Program-made: the position numbers and the translations under genes | Shown here: one piece after another, positions 17,510-26,923 of the stretch | How the letters are laid out: each line of letters starts with the position of its first letter | Numbering within the stretch: the stretch's first letter is position 1 | The notes under the pieces: generated by a model | The model's input: the letters and a program-made list of their open reading frames with translations, nothing else | Told to the model about the DNA's origin: nothing | The model's database searches: none | Origin: Cellulomonas sp. C5510 | GTDB lineage: Bacteria > Actinomycetota > Actinomycetes > Actinomycetales > Cellulomonadaceae | DNA: 64,000 nucleotides | Reading direction: 5' to 3' | Assembly (NCBI RefSeq): GCF_019797765.1 | Contig: NZ_CP081862.1 | Span: 2,108,001-2,172,000, forward strand

Positions 17510-18545
17510 GTCCGTCCTCCCCCGCGCCGTCGCCCACGCCGGTGCCCGGACCCGCCAGCGCCGCGGCGCTCCGCAGCAGCCGCAGGACGGCCGCCCGCAG
17601 CTCCGGCGGGTCCGCGACGAGCACAGCGTCGCCGTACCCGGCGACCTCCTCCGCGAGCTCCCACGTCGCGCGGTACGGCACCCGGACCAGGTCGCGGTCG
17701 GCCACCACCGCGCGCAGCGCCGGGTCCGCGTCGGCCGGCAGCGCGGTCGCCGAGCCCCGCGCGCGCAGCGCCTCGGCCCGCTCCGGGCGGAGCGCCAGCA
17801 CCGCCGTGCGCTCCCGCCCGGCGTCCCACGACCGCAGGGCCGTCTCCATCTGCTCCACCGCGGGCGGGTCGAACGCGCCGTCGTCCCCGACCGGACGCAC
17901 GCGGCCCTCGATGCGACTGAGGCGGAACGACCGGGGGGCCGCGCGGTCGACGTCGCGGCCGACCAGGAACCAGCCGCCGCGGCGCGCCACCAGCCGCCAC
18001 GGCTCGACGAGGCGCTCGCGCACCTCCCCGGTGTTCGCGGCGCGGTAGGTGAACCGCACCCGCTGCCGTGCCTGCACGGCGTCCAGCAGGGGCCGGAACG
18101 CGTCGCCGCCGGCCCGCACCCGCGGCACGAGACCCGCGGCGAGGTCGGTCGCGCCCGAGCCCGCGCCCACCGCGCGCAGCTTGGTCAGCGCCCGCGACGT
18201 GTCCGCGCGGACCGAGCGGTCCTGCCAGAACTCGGCGGCCAGCGACAGCGCACCGAGCTCGGCGGCCGTCAGCTCCAGGGGCGGCAGGGCGTACGCGTCC
18301 TGGTCGACGCGGTAGCCGATGTCGTCGCCGTGGCCGGCGGCGGTCACGGTCGTCACGGGGATGCCGAGCTCGCGCAGGGTGTCCTTGTCGCGCTCGAACA
18401 TCCGCTCGAACGCCTCGTCCGAGGCGGCGTCGCCGTAGCCCGCGACGGTGCGGCGGATCTGCTCCTTCGTCATGCGTCCCGGGGTGTGCACCAGGGCGAT
18501 GACGAGGTTGAGCAACCGCTCGGCGGGCTGGATCTGTTCGGGCAT
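17502..18545 (-). CDS. pafB: WYL-domain transcriptional regulator PafB
   Basis: The 347-residue partner of PafC begins MPEQIQPAERLLNLVIALVH, the typical winged-helix opening. It continues with a WYL domain (RVRFTYRAANTGEVRERLVE followed by PWRLVARRGGWFLVGRD) and the WCX domain. I use ATG 18545; an in-frame GTG at 18551 is possible. Together with PafC it controls DNA-repair genes in actinobacteria and normally lies beside the Pup-proteasome genes. Those genes are not seen in this window; a DUF3866 gene runs divergently instead, 33 bp away. Confidence 0.93.
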   Translation of the reverse strand: MPEQIQPAERLLNLVIALVHTPGRMTKEQIRRTVAGYGDAASDEAFERMFERDKDTLRELGIPVTTVTAAGHGDDIGYRVDQDAYALPPLELTAAELGALSLAAEFWQDRSVRADTSRALTKLRAVGAGSGATDLAAGLVPRVRAGGDAFRPLLDAVQARQRVRFTYRAANTGEVRERLVEPWRLVARRGGWFLVGRDVDRAAPRSFRLSRIEGRVRPVGDDGAFDPPAVEQMETALRSWDAGRERTAVLALRPERAEALRARGSATALPADADPALRAVVADRDLVRVPYRATWELAEEVAGYGDAVLVADPPELRAAVLRLLRSAAALAGPGTGVGDGAGEDGRG

Positions 18546-18578
18546 CGGCACAACCGTAGTGGCCGGTAGCGTGGTCCG

Positions 18579-19841
18579 GTGATCACATGGCGCTCGGGTG
18601 TGGTGGAGTCGGTCGGACGCGCGTGGCCGGGTGCCGTCGAGCTGTCCGTCGTCGTCGAGGACGGCGTGAGCGGCCCCGACCCGGTGGTGGTGCGGGCGCT
18701 GGCCTACCCGGCCCTGGTCGGCTCGCCGCGGCCCGGGGACCGGGTGCTGCTGAACGTCTCGGCGCTCGCCCGGGGGCTCGGGACCGGCGGGTACGCCCTC
18801 GTGGTCGCGCCCGGCACGGCGGACCGGCTGCCCGCCGACCCGCAGTCAGGGCCGGGCCACCTGGTGAAGGCCCGCTACACGCCGCTGCAGGCGATGGTGC
18901 TCGGCGTCGACGACCAGGAGTCGCCGCACCACGACGTGCTGCGCGACGCCGACGACCTGGCGGGGCTGCCGGTCGTCGTCGCCGACCTGCACTCCGCCCT
19001 GCCGGCGGTCGTCGCCGGCGTCCGGTACGCCGACGCGTCGACGGGCGGCCACGGTGGCGAGCCGCTGCGCGTCGCGTACGTGATGTCCGACGGCGGCGCC
19101 CTGCCGGCGTGGTTCTCGCGTGCGGTGGCCGGCCTGCGGGACGCCGGCTGGATCGCCTCGTGCCTGACCGCCGGGCAGGCGTTCGGCGGCGACCTCGAGG
19201 CCGTCACCGTGCACACCGCCCTGCTCGCCGCACGCCACGTCGTGCGGGCCGACGTCGTGGTGGTGGCGCAGGGTCCCGGCAACCTGGGCACCGGGACGCG
19301 CTGGGGCTTCTCGGGCGTCGCCGCCGGGGAGGCCGTGAACGCCGCAGCCGTGCTCGGCGGCCGGCCCGTCGCCTCGCTGCGGGTGTCCGGCGCGGACGCC
19401 CGGGAGCGGCACCTCGGGGTGTCGCACCACTCGCTGACCGCGTACGGGCGCGTGGCCCTCGCCCCCGCGGACGTCGTGGTGCCCGTCTTCGACCCGGCGG
19501 CACCGGCCGAGGACGGTGCCGGCCCGCGCGCCGGGGAGGCGCCGGCAGGCGTCGCGGTCCCGGACGCCGAGGAGCACCCCGGTGCCCACCTGGCGGCGGT
19601 CGGGCGGCGGGTGCGGCAGCAGGCGCTCGCGCTGGGGGCCCCCGCCGGCCGCCACCGGCTGGTCGAGGTCCCGGCGGGCGCGGACCTGCTGACCGCGCTC
19701 GGTGCGTCCCCCGTCCGGCTCTCCACGATGGGCCGCGGGCTCGCCCAGGACCCGGCGGCGTTCCTCGCGGCGGCCGCGGCCGGCGTGCACGCCGCGCGGC
19801 TCGCACGGGGCGTCGACGACTGGCCCGCTCCGCAGGTCTGA
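18579..19841 (+). CDS. DUF3866 family protein
   Basis: The 420-residue protein matches the actinobacterial DUF3866 family by its opening MITWRSGVVESVGRAWPGAV, the VKARYTPLQAMVLGVDDQES stretch and VVVAQGPGNLGTGTRWGFSG. No catalytic residues can be assigned and the function is unknown. It starts with GTG, divergent from pafB, so the two promoters share about 33 bp. No signal peptide or membrane helix is evident. It is widely associated with the pup/paf region in actinobacteria, which hints at a link to proteasome or damage-response biology but proves nothing. Confidence 0.8.
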   Translation: MITWRSGVVESVGRAWPGAVELSVVVEDGVSGPDPVVVRALAYPALVGSPRPGDRVLLNVSALARGLGTGGYALVVAPGTADRLPADPQSGPGHLVKARYTPLQAMVLGVDDQESPHHDVLRDADDLAGLPVVVADLHSALPAVVAGVRYADASTGGHGGEPLRVAYVMSDGGALPAWFSRAVAGLRDAGWIASCLTAGQAFGGDLEAVTVHTALLAARHVVRADVVVVAQGPGNLGTGTRWGFSGVAAGEAVNAAAVLGGRPVASLRVSGADARERHLGVSHHSLTAYGRVALAPADVVVPVFDPAAPAEDGAGPRAGEAPAGVAVPDAEEHPGAHLAAVGRRVRQQALALGAPAGRHRLVEVPAGADLLTALGASPVRLSTMGRGLAQDPAAFLAAAAAGVHAARLARGVDDWPAPQV

Positions 19842-19895
19842 CGCGCCGGTCTGACGGGCCGGGTCGACGGACCGGGGCGGTGGAGCGCCGACCGG

Positions 19896-20393
19896 TCAGT
19901 CGTCGCGCGCGGTCCGCGTCCGGGACGCGACCAGCGTCGCCAGGCGGCGCGCCTCGCGCTGCGCGAGCTCGCCGTCGGCCCGCTGCACGCCCATCACCGC
20001 CAGCGTGTCGCCGTCGTCCAGGTCGAGCTGCACCCAGGGCCGGCCCTCGCCGAACCTCACCCAGACGATCTGCGCCCACGGGACCGTGCGGGTGGTGGCG
20101 AGGTTGCGCACCCGCAGGCCCTCGGGCGTCGGGGTCGCGGAGACGGTCGCCTGGCGCCAGCAGAACCACACGATGGCGGCACCGAGCAGGCCGATGCCGA
20201 GCCGGTCCCCGACACCGAGCCCGACCAGGCCCGTCCCCGGCAGCAGCACGAGCAGCAGCACCGTGGCCACCGCGACGAGCGCCGCCAGGACGACCGTCAC
20301 CCAGCGCGCGGCCCGCGGCCTGAACACGTCGTCCAGCGCCCTCCCGGACGGCGCGCCGTCCGGTGTCGTCCCGCCGTCCCCCGGTCCCGGCAC
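19896..20393 (-). CDS. PH-domain-containing membrane protein
   Basis: The 165-residue protein has two adjacent membrane helices (about 30-75) and a C-terminal bacterial PH-like domain (about 80-150, with LRVRNLATTRTVPWAQIVWV and RPWVQLDLDDGDTLAVMG). Such proteins are common and uncharacterised in actinobacteria. GTG start at 20393, 11 nt after the hisG stop, so it is likely co-transcribed with hisE-hisG. No link to histidine synthesis is evident beyond position. Confidence 0.8.
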   Translation of the reverse strand: MPGPGDGGTTPDGAPSGRALDDVFRPRAARWVTVVLAALVAVATVLLLVLLPGTGLVGLGVGDRLGIGLLGAAIVWFCWRQATVSATPTPEGLRVRNLATTRTVPWAQIVWVRFGEGRPWVQLDLDDGDTLAVMGVQRADGELAQREARRLATLVASRTRTARDD

Positions 20394-20404
20394 GCGGTGC
20401 CCCC

Positions 20405-21253
20405 CTACAGCCGGCAGGCGTGGATCGACGTCACGAGGATCGCCCGGGCGCCCACGTCGTACAGGGCGTCCATGACCTTGTTCGTCTCGCTGCGCCGCAC
20501 CATGACCCGCACGGCGGCCCAGTCGGTGTTGTGCAGGGGGGAGACGGTCGGTGACTCCAGGCCGGGCGTCACGGCCACGGCCCGGTCGACGAGCTCCATC
20601 GGGACGTCGTAGTCCATGAGGACGTACTCGCGGGCGGTCAGCACACCCTGCAGCCGCCGGGTCAGCACGTCGAGACCCGCGGGCTCCGGGCCGTCGGCAC
20701 GCCGCACCAGGACGGCCTCCGAGGTCAGGATCGGTGCCCCGAAGACGTCGAGGCCCGCGGCGCGCAGGGTCGTGCCGGTCTCGACGACGTCGGCGATGAC
20801 GTCCGCGACCCCGAGCCGGATGGCCGTCTCGACCGCTCCGTCCAGGCGCACGACCTCGGCCGGCTCCACGCCCTGCGCCGTCAGGTACTGCCCGACGAGC
20901 ACCGGGTAGGACGTCGCGACGCGCCGTCCGGCCACCTCGCGGACGTCGTTCATGGTGCCGGCCTGCGTCGCGAACCGGAACGTCGAGCGCGCGAACCCGA
21001 GCGGCAGGTGCTCCGTCGCGGGCGAGCCCGAGTCCAGCAGCAGGTCGCGGCCGGTGATGCCGACGTCGACGGTGCCGGTCCCGACGTACACCGCGATGTC
21101 GCGCGGGCGCAGGAAGAAGAACTCGACGCCGTTGTCGGCGTCGGGCAGGACGAGCTCGCGGGAGTCGCGGCGCTGGCGGTAGCCCGCCTCGCGCAGCATC
21201 TCGGCGGCGGGCTCGGCGAGCGAGCCCTTGTTCGGGACGGCGATCCTCAGCAC
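20405..21253 (-). CDS. hisG: ATP phosphoribosyltransferase (long form)
   Basis: The 282-residue enzyme condenses ATP with PRPP, the first and feedback-controlled step of histidine synthesis. It starts [16 protein letters not shown] and has the PRPP loop in [19 protein letters not shown]. The C-terminal 75 residues form the ACT-like regulatory domain, so this is the long, HisZ-independent form sensitive to histidine. GTG start. It lies 37 nt downstream of hisE; the hisE-hisG pairing is the usual actinobacterial arrangement apart from the main his operon. Confidence 0.96.
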   Translation of the reverse strand: MLRIAVPNKGSLAEPAAEMLREAGYRQRRDSRELVLPDADNGVEFFFLRPRDIAVYVGTGTVDVGITGRDLLLDSGSPATEHLPLGFARSTFRFATQAGTMNDVREVAGRRVATSYPVLVGQYLTAQGVEPAEVVRLDGAVETAIRLGVADVIADVVETGTTLRAAGLDVFGAPILTSEAVLVRRADGPEPAGLDVLTRRLQGVLTAREYVLMDYDVPMELVDRAVAVTPGLESPTVSPLHNTDWAAVRVMVRRSETNKVMDALYDVGARAILVTSIHACRL

Positions 21254-21290
21254 AGGGGGGTCCTCAGGTCGGTGGTGCGGCAGGGGCGGG

Positions 21291-21554
21291 TCACAGGTGC
21301 GCGTACACGTCGTCGAGGGTCAGGCCCTTCGCGACCATGAGCACCTGCAGGTGGTACAGGAGCTGGGAGATCTCCTCGGCGGTGCGGTGGTCCCCCTCGT
21401 GCTCCGCGGCCATCCAGACCTCGGCCGCCTCCTCGACGATCTTCTTGCCGATCGCATGGACCCCGGCGTCGAGCTCCCGGACGGTCCCGGAGCCGGCGGG
21501 CCGGGTGGTCGCCTTCTCGGTCAGCTCAGCGAACAGCGCGTCGAACGTCTTCAC
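21291..21554 (-). CDS. hisE: Phosphoribosyl-ATP pyrophosphatase
   Basis: The 87-residue MazG-fold enzyme catalyses the second histidine step. The alpha-helical core shows [18 protein letters not shown] with the metal-binding EExxE pattern and [18 protein letters not shown]. The GTG at 21554 gives the normal family length; the longer frame to 21656 has a low-complexity Pro/Ala extension. It sits just upstream of hisG on the same strand. Confidence 0.95.
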   Translation of the reverse strand: MKTFDALFAELTEKATTRPAGSGTVRELDAGVHAIGKKIVEEAAEVWMAAEHEGDHRTAEEISQLLYHLQVLMVAKGLTLDDVYAHL

Positions 21555-21660
21555 GCCCGTCAGGGTAGACGGTCGCGGGCACGCACCCCCCGCGGCGACC
21601 GCTCCCCGGGACGGCGCCGGCGGCGGCACCCGCGGGCGGTCCGTGGGCGCCGCCACGGTG

Positions 21661-22359
21661 TCAGCCCGCCACGCCGGCCGCGGCGGTGACCTGCTGCGGC
21701 GTCTCCCCGCTCCGGGCGCGCCACCACACGACGAACCCGGACAGCACCACCCCGGCGTACACCAGGTACAGCACCGCCGAGGGGTAGTACCCGGCGCTGA
21801 GCAGCAGCGGCACGCCCACCGCGTCCACCGCGATCCAGATCAGCCAGAACTCGATCCAGCCGCGGGCCATGCCGTACGTGGCGAGCAACGAGCCGACGAA
21901 GATCCACGCGTCCGCCCACGGGCCCCAGGACCCGAGCGCGTCGAACACGAGCGCGCAGACCACGGTCCCGACCACGCCGATGCCGATGATCTGCACCCAC
22001 CCGGAACGCCCGGCCCACCGCGGGACGACCGCCGGCGCGTCCGGCGCACCGTGCTCGCGCGCCGCCCGCCGCGTGCGGGACCACCGCACCCAGCCGTACA
22101 CCGCGACCGCGACGAAGAACACCTGCCGGCCGGCCTGCCCGTAGAGGTCGCGGGCCTGCGGGGTGTGGAACACCCCGCCGAGGAACACCGTGAACAGCAG
22201 GACGTTGCCGACGATGCCCACCGGCCACGCCCAGATCCGCCGCCGCAGGCCGCCGAGCGCGGAGGCGAGACCGAACAGGTTGCCGACGACCTCGCGCCAC
22301 AGGACGGGGTGGCCGGCGACGACGAGCTGCGCGTCGAACAGCCAGGTGACCAGGTTCAC
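21661..22359 (-). CDS. PnuC-family transporter, probable riboflavin transporter RibM/PnuX
   Basis: The 232-residue membrane protein has about seven helices and PnuC-family features such as [20 protein letters not shown] and [20 protein letters not shown]. PnuC proteins normally carry nicotinamide riboside. A divergent branch (RibM/PnuX in Streptomyces and Corynebacterium) carries riboflavin and is FMN-riboswitch controlled. Here the GTG start overlaps the ribH stop (GTGA), making it the last gene of the FMN-riboswitch operon, so riboflavin is the more likely substrate. Confidence 0.85.
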   Translation of the reverse strand: MNLVTWLFDAQLVVAGHPVLWREVVGNLFGLASALGGLRRRIWAWPVGIVGNVLLFTVFLGGVFHTPQARDLYGQAGRQVFFVAVAVYGWVRWSRTRRAAREHGAPDAPAVVPRWAGRSGWVQIIGIGVVGTVVCALVFDALGSWGPWADAWIFVGSLLATYGMARGWIEFWLIWIAVDAVGVPLLLSAGYYPSAVLYLVYAGVVLSGFVVWWRARSGETPQQVTAAAGVAG

Positions 22360-22826
22360 AGCGCGCGGAGGGCGGCCACCGTGGCGACGGCCGCCTCGGC
22401 CGCCTCGGCGCCCTTGTCCTCGCGCGACCCGGGCAGGCCGGCTCGGTCCAGCGCCTGGGCCTCGTCGTCGCACGTGAGGACGCCGAAGCCGACGGGGACC
22501 CCCGTCGCCACGGCGACGTCGGTGAGGCCCGAGGTGGCCGCCTGGCAGACGTACTCGAAGTGCGGCGTACCGCCACGGATGACGACCCCGAGCGCGACCA
22601 CGGCGTCCGCCTCGCCGCTGCGGGCGACCCGGGCCGCGGCGACGGGCAGCTCGAACGTCCCGGGGACGCGGATCTCGCGGACGTCCTCGACGTGGGCCGC
22701 GGCCAGCGCCCGCCGCGCGCCCGCGAGGAGGCCGTCCATGACGGTGGTGTGCCAGGAGGCCGCGACGACGACGACGCGCAGGCCGGTGCCGTCCGTGGTG
22801 ATCTGGGGTGCGCCGCTGCCGCTCAT
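22356..22826 (-). CDS. ribH: 6,7-dimethyl-8-ribityllumazine synthase
   Basis: The 156-residue enzyme joins 5-amino-6-ribitylaminouracil to dihydroxybutanone phosphate. Family motifs are [20 protein letters not shown] (substrate-binding Trp), [29 protein letters not shown] and [18 protein letters not shown]. The catalytic His lies in GGTPHFEYV. It overlaps ribBA (ATGA) and the transporter gene (GTGA), so translation is coupled along the operon. Confidence 0.96.
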   Translation of the reverse strand: MSGSGAPQITTDGTGLRVVVVAASWHTTVMDGLLAGARRALAAAHVEDVREIRVPGTFELPVAAARVARSGEADAVVALGVVIRGGTPHFEYVCQAATSGLTDVAVATGVPVGFGVLTCDDEAQALDRAGLPGSREDKGAEAAEAAVATVAALRAL

Positions 22827-24127
22827 CGTGGGTCCTCCGGGGTGTGGTCGAGGCCGGGCAGGAGGTGTCCCATCGCCCGGGCCTTGGTGCGCAGGTAGGT
22901 CTCGTTGTGGGGGGTGCGCCCGACCTCCAGGCCGCGGACCTCCGCGACCTCGATGCCGTGCGCGGTCAGGCCGGCGACCTTCGCCGGGTTGTTCGTGAGC
23001 AGGGTGATGCGGCGGGCGCCCAGGTCCTCGAGGATCGCCGCGGCGGCGCCGTACTCCCGCCGGTCGGCCGGCCAGCCGAGGTCGAGGTTCGCCTCGACCG
23101 TGTCCCGCCCGGCGTCCTGCAGCGCGTAGGCGCCGATCTTCGCGACGAGGCCGATGCCCCGGCCCTCGTGGCCACGCAGGTAGACCACGGCGCCGCCGTC
23201 GCGGGCGGCGAGCGCCAGGGCCGCGTCGAGCTGCGGGCCGCAGTCGCACCGCTCGGAGCCGAACGCGTCCCCCGTCAGGCACTCGGAGTGGACCCGCACC
23301 ACGGGCTGCTCGACCAGGCCGGTCGCCGCGACGAGCGCCACGTGCTCCGCGCCGGTCCTCAGGTCCCGGTACGCGTGCACCGTGAACGCGCCGTGCCGCG
23401 TGGGCAGCTGGGCGGTGTGCGCCCGGTGCACCCGCCGCTCCGGCGCGGTCGCCGCCGCGTCGGGGCCCGGCGCCGGTTCGGAGGGCAGGTCGCCGTGCGC
23501 GGTACGCCACGCGATGAGGTCGGCGATCGTCAGCACCACCAGCCCGTGCTCGCGCGCCAGGGCGGCGGTCTGCGGGAGCCGCATCATCGTGCCGTCGTCG
23601 TTCACCAGCTCGGCGATCGCGGCGACCGGCTCGACGCCCGCCAGCCGGCACAGGTCGACGGCGGCCTCCGTGTGGCCCGCGCGGTGCAGCACGCCGCCCG
23701 GCACCGCGCGCAGCGGCAGGACGTGCCCAGGCCGGATCAGGTCCTCCCTCCCGGACGCCGGGTCCGACAGCACGCGCAGGGTCTGCGTGCGGTCGGCCGC
23801 GGAGATGCCCGTCGTGACGCCGTGCGCCGCGTCGACGGTGACCGTGTAGGCGGTGCGCCGGGGGTCCTGGCTCTGCGGCACCATCAGCGGCAGGTCGAGG
23901 GCGTCGGCGCGGGCACCGGTCATGGGGGCGCACAGGTAGCCCGAGGAGTGGCGGATGGTCCAGGCGACCCACGCGGGCGTGGCCCGGTCCGCGGCCAGGA
24001 TGACGTCCGCCTCGTTCTCGCGGTCCGGGGAGTCCGCCACGAGCACCGGCCGGCCCGCGCGCAGCTCGGCCAGCGCCTGCTCGACGGTGCCGAGCACGAC
24101 GTCCTCGCCGGCGGTGGCGGCGCTCAC
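22823..24127 (-). CDS. ribBA: Bifunctional DHBP synthase/GTP cyclohydrolase II
   Basis: The 434-residue fusion supplies both precursors of riboflavin. The N-terminal DHBP synthase half has DRENEADVI and the [14 protein letters not shown] histidine. The C-terminal GTP cyclohydrolase II half has the zinc site [14 protein letters not shown] and the GHEGRGIGL loop. The GTG start overlaps the ribE stop (GTGA), and the stop overlaps ribH (ATGA). Both halves look intact, so this copy should be bifunctional, unlike some actinobacterial RibBA paralogues. Confidence 0.95.
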   Translation of the reverse strand: MSAATAGEDVVLGTVEQALAELRAGRPVLVADSPDRENEADVILAADRATPAWVAWTIRHSSGYLCAPMTGARADALDLPLMVPQSQDPRRTAYTVTVDAAHGVTTGISAADRTQTLRVLSDPASGREDLIRPGHVLPLRAVPGGVLHRAGHTEAAVDLCRLAGVEPVAAIAELVNDDGTMMRLPQTAALAREHGLVVLTIADLIAWRTAHGDLPSEPAPGPDAAATAPERRVHRAHTAQLPTRHGAFTVHAYRDLRTGAEHVALVAATGLVEQPVVRVHSECLTGDAFGSERCDCGPQLDAALALAARDGGAVVYLRGHEGRGIGLVAKIGAYALQDAGRDTVEANLDLGWPADRREYGAAAAILEDLGARRITLLTNNPAKVAGLTAHGIEVAEVRGLEVGRTPHNETYLRTKARAMGHLLPGLDHTPEDPR

Positions 24128-24786
24128 CGTGCACCTCCCTCGACCGGCGCGGCGCCCGCGACCGCCCCTGCGGTCAGCAGCCGCTCCACGTACTTGGCCA
24201 GCACGTCGACCTCCAGGTTCACGCGGGTGCCCGGCGCGGCGCGCCCGAGCGTGGTCGCGGCGAGCGTGGTCGGGATCAGCGAGACGCCGAACCAGTCCGG
24301 GCCGACCGCGGTCACCGTGAGGGAGACCCCGGCCACCGCCACCGAGCCCTTCTCCGCGACGTACCGGGCGAGCGCCGGGTCCAGGGCGATCTCCATCTCG
24401 TCCCAGCGCGGTCCGGGCGTGCGCCGGCGGACCGTGCCCACGCCGTCGACGTGCCCCTGGACCACGTGCCCGCCGAGCCGCGCGTCCGCCCGCACGGCGC
24501 GCTCCAGGTTCACGGGGTCCCCCGGCCGCAGGTCGCCCAGGGCGGTGCGGCGCAGGGTCTCCGGCATGACGTCGACGACGAAGGTGCCGTCCCCCGGCAG
24601 CACCGCGACCGTGAGGCAGACCCCGCCGACGGCGATCGAGTCGCCGAGCGCGGCGTCGGACACCACCAGCGGGCCCCGCACGGTCAGCCGGGCGTCGCCG
24701 TCGCCGCCGTCCGCGGCTCCCTGCGTGCCGGGCGCCAGGTCGAGCGCGACCACGGCGCCGACCTCCTCCACGATGCCGGTGAACAT
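24124..24786 (-). CDS. ribE: Riboflavin synthase, alpha chain
   Basis: The 220-residue enzyme dismutates two lumazine molecules into riboflavin. It starts [12 protein letters not shown] and has two homologous lumazine-binding barrels. The first has [13 protein letters not shown] and [14 protein letters not shown]; the second has [13 protein letters not shown]. Start ATG overlaps the ribD stop by one base (TGATG). The name ribC is used for the same gene in some actinobacteria. Confidence 0.95.
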   Translation of the reverse strand: MFTGIVEEVGAVVALDLAPGTQGAADGGDGDARLTVRGPLVVSDAALGDSIAVGGVCLTVAVLPGDGTFVVDVMPETLRRTALGDLRPGDPVNLERAVRADARLGGHVVQGHVDGVGTVRRRTPGPRWDEMEIALDPALARYVAEKGSVAVAGVSLTVTAVGPDWFGVSLIPTTLAATTLGRAAPGTRVNLEVDVLAKYVERLLTAGAVAGAAPVEGGAR

Positions 24787-25820
24787 CAGCCGTCCTCCTC
24801 CTCGGTGTCGGCCACGACGAGCACGTCGGGCCCCAGCGGCAGCACCTCGCGCGGGTGCAGCCGGATCGCGTCCCCGATGGTCCCGACGCCGAGGTCGCCG
24901 ACGGCGCTGCGCCCGGCCCCGAGCAGGACCGGTGCGACGTAGGCGTGCACCTCGTCGACGACGCCGGCGCGCAGGAACGCCGCGGCGAGCGTCGGCCCGC
25001 CCTCGACGAGCACGTGCCGCACCTCGCGGGCGTGGAGCGCGGCGAGGACCTCCCGAGGGTCGCGGGTGCGCAGGTGCACGACCTCGCCGCCCGGTCCCGC
25101 GAGCCGGCCCCCCGGGGGCAGCGCGCGCTCGCCGACGACGACGCGCAGCGGCTGGTGGGCGGTGAGCGCGCCGTCGGGCGTGCGGGCGGTGAGCGCGGGG
25201 TCGTCGGCCAGCGCCGTCCCGGTCCCCACCACCATCGCGTCGACCTCGGCGCGCAGCGCGTGGGCGTGGGCGCGCGCCTGCTGGGAGGTGATCCACCGCG
25301 ACGTGCCGTCAGCCGCGGCGACCCGGCCGTCCAGCGTGGCCGCGGTCTTGAGCGTGACGAACGGTCGGCTGCGCCCCACCGCGACCAGCCACGGGCGCAG
25401 CAGCGCGCGCCCCGCCGCCGCCTCGACGTCGACGACCACGTCGACTCCCGCGGACCGCAGGCGGGCCGCTCCCCCGGCGGCGTCCGGGTTCGGGTCCGCG
25501 ACCGCCACGACGACCCGACGCACGCCCGCGTCGACGAGGGCGCGCGAGCAGGGTCCGGTGCGGCCGGTGTGGTCGCAGGGCTCGAGGGTGACGACGGCCG
25601 TCGCGCCCCGGACGTCGGCGCCGCGCTCGCGGGCGGCGGCGAGGGCGGCGACCTCCGCGTGCGCGGTGCCCGCGCCGCGGTGCCAGCCCTCGCCCAGGAC
25701 ACTGCCCTCCGGACCGAGCAGGACGCACCCCACGCGGGGGTTCGGTCCGTGGGCCGGACCGCGGCGCGCGAGGTCGAGGGCACGCCGCATCGCGTCCCGC
25801 TCGACCGCCGTGGCCTCCAC
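24786..25820 (-). CDS. ribD: Bifunctional pyrimidine deaminase/reductase RibD
   Basis: The 344-residue enzyme deaminates and then reduces the GTP-derived pyrimidine. The deaminase half has the zinc motifs HAEVAAL and PCDHTGRTGPC. The reductase half has FVTLKTAATLDGRVAAADG and HVLVEGGPTLAAAFLRAG. I prefer GTG 25820 because GGAGGG lies 9 nt upstream of it; an in-frame GTG at 25886 would add 22 low-complexity residues. It is the first gene after the FMN riboswitch. Confidence 0.93.
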   Translation of the reverse strand: MEATAVERDAMRRALDLARRGPAHGPNPRVGCVLLGPEGSVLGEGWHRGAGTAHAEVAALAAARERGADVRGATAVVTLEPCDHTGRTGPCSRALVDAGVRRVVVAVADPNPDAAGGAARLRSAGVDVVVDVEAAAGRALLRPWLVAVGRSRPFVTLKTAATLDGRVAAADGTSRWITSQQARAHAHALRAEVDAMVVGTGTALADDPALTARTPDGALTAHQPLRVVVGERALPPGGRLAGPGGEVVHLRTRDPREVLAALHAREVRHVLVEGGPTLAAAFLRAGVVDEVHAYVAPVLLGAGRSAVGDLGVGTIGDAIRLHPREVLPLGPDVLVVADTEEEDG

Positions 25821-25919
25821 CGCCCCGCTCCCTCCGTCGCCGTCAGGCTCCGGGGTGCGGGCGGCGCGCTGGTGCACGACGACCACGGCGCACCCGGCTC
25901 ACGCCGAGCACGCCGCCAC

Positions 25920-26044
25920 GTCTCCTCCCATCCGGACTGTCACCGTCGGTCCTGGAGTTCCACCAGGTCAACCGCTCACGCCGAGGCGCTTGCGGGTCGC
26001 GGACTGTCACCGCCGGCTCGGAATTGCACCGACCCCGGAGCACG
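25920..26044 (-). ncRNA. FMN riboswitch (RFN element)
   Basis: Read on the minus strand, the leader contains the conserved RFN blocks in order: CTCCGGGGTCGGTGCAATTC, CCGGCGGTGACAGTCCGCGA, GAGCGGTTGACCTGGTGGAA, and the closing GACCGACGGTGACAGTCCGG followed by ATGGGAGGAGA. These form the six-helix FMN aptamer. It lies about 100 nt upstream of the ribD start, so FMN should repress the whole ribD-ribE-ribBA-ribH-transporter operon. Whether control is by termination or by blocking translation is not clear from the expression platform. Confidence 0.96.
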
Positions 26045-26166
26045 TGTGTGTACTTCGGCAACGATGATGCCACAGCCGGCATTCCCGCCGGGACGGCCGT
26101 TCGTCCCGCACCGGGCCGCGGACGCCGCGCGCCACGGCTGCGGCCCGGCGACGGCGGGGCCCCGGG

Positions 26167-26835
26167 TCAGCGCCGCGCCAGGGCCTCGTCCGCGAGCCCC
26201 CGCAGGGCGTCGATCTCCGCCGCGACGTCCGGCGCCCCGTACACGGCCGACCCCGCCACGAACACGTTCGCGCCCGCCTCGGCCACCGCCGCGATCGTGT
26301 CGCGCGAGACGCCCCCGTCCACCTGCACCCACGTCGCGGCCCCCTGCTCCTCGATCGCGGCCCGGAGGCGGCGGATCTTGGGCAGCGTCCCCTCGATGAA
26401 GGACTGCCCGCCGAACCCGGGCTCGACCGTCATGACCAGCACCATGTCGAACTCCGGCAGCAGGTCCAGCAGGGGCTCCACGGGGCTCGCGGGCCGCAGC
26501 GCGATGCCGGCCCGGGCGCCCGCCGACCGCAGCTCGCGCGCCAGCCGGACCGCCGCCTGGGCCGCCTCCGCGTGGAACGTCACCGAGGCCGCGCCCGCCC
26601 GTGCGTAGTCCACCGCCCACCGGTCGGCGTCCTCGATCATCAGGTGCACGTCGAGCGGCACCGGAGACACCTCGGCGATGCGCCGCACCACCGGCAGCCC
26701 GAGCGTGAGGTTCGGGACGAAGTGGTTGTCCATCACGTCGACGTGCGCGTAGTCGGCCCGGGCGATGCGGCCCAGGTCGCGCTCGAGGTTGACGAAGTCG
26801 GCGGACAGGATGCTGGGGCTGATCAGTGCGGGCAC
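26167..26835 (-). CDS. rpe: Ribulose-phosphate 3-epimerase
   Basis: The 222-residue TIM-barrel enzyme interconverts ribulose 5-phosphate and xylulose 5-phosphate. It starts [14 protein letters not shown] and has the metal and catalytic sites in [43 protein letters not shown] and QVDGGVS. GTG 26835 is preferred to the upstream in-frame ATG because the family begins there. Ribulose 5-phosphate is also a riboflavin precursor, so it is close to the rib operon in function as well as position. Confidence 0.95.
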   Translation of the reverse strand: MPALISPSILSADFVNLERDLGRIARADYAHVDVMDNHFVPNLTLGLPVVRRIAEVSPVPLDVHLMIEDADRWAVDYARAGAASVTFHAEAAQAAVRLARELRSAGARAGIALRPASPVEPLLDLLPEFDMVLVMTVEPGFGGQSFIEGTLPKIRRLRAAIEEQGAATWVQVDGGVSRDTIAAVAEAGANVFVAGSAVYGAPDVAAEIDALRGLADEALARR

Positions 26836-26923
26836 GCCTCCCAGGGTATCGAGCACCTCCCGGGTCCGCCGGAGCCGGCCCGGCGCGCTCGCAGCCCCGG
26901 CCGCGACACCGGTCGCGCGGCCG

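Noticed and set aside
22356..25783. 592- and 986-residue extended frames around ribH and ribBA
   Set aside because: They are the real ribH and ribBA frames extended upstream through neighbouring genes in the wrong frame. True starts are the overlapping ATG at 22826 and GTG at 24127.
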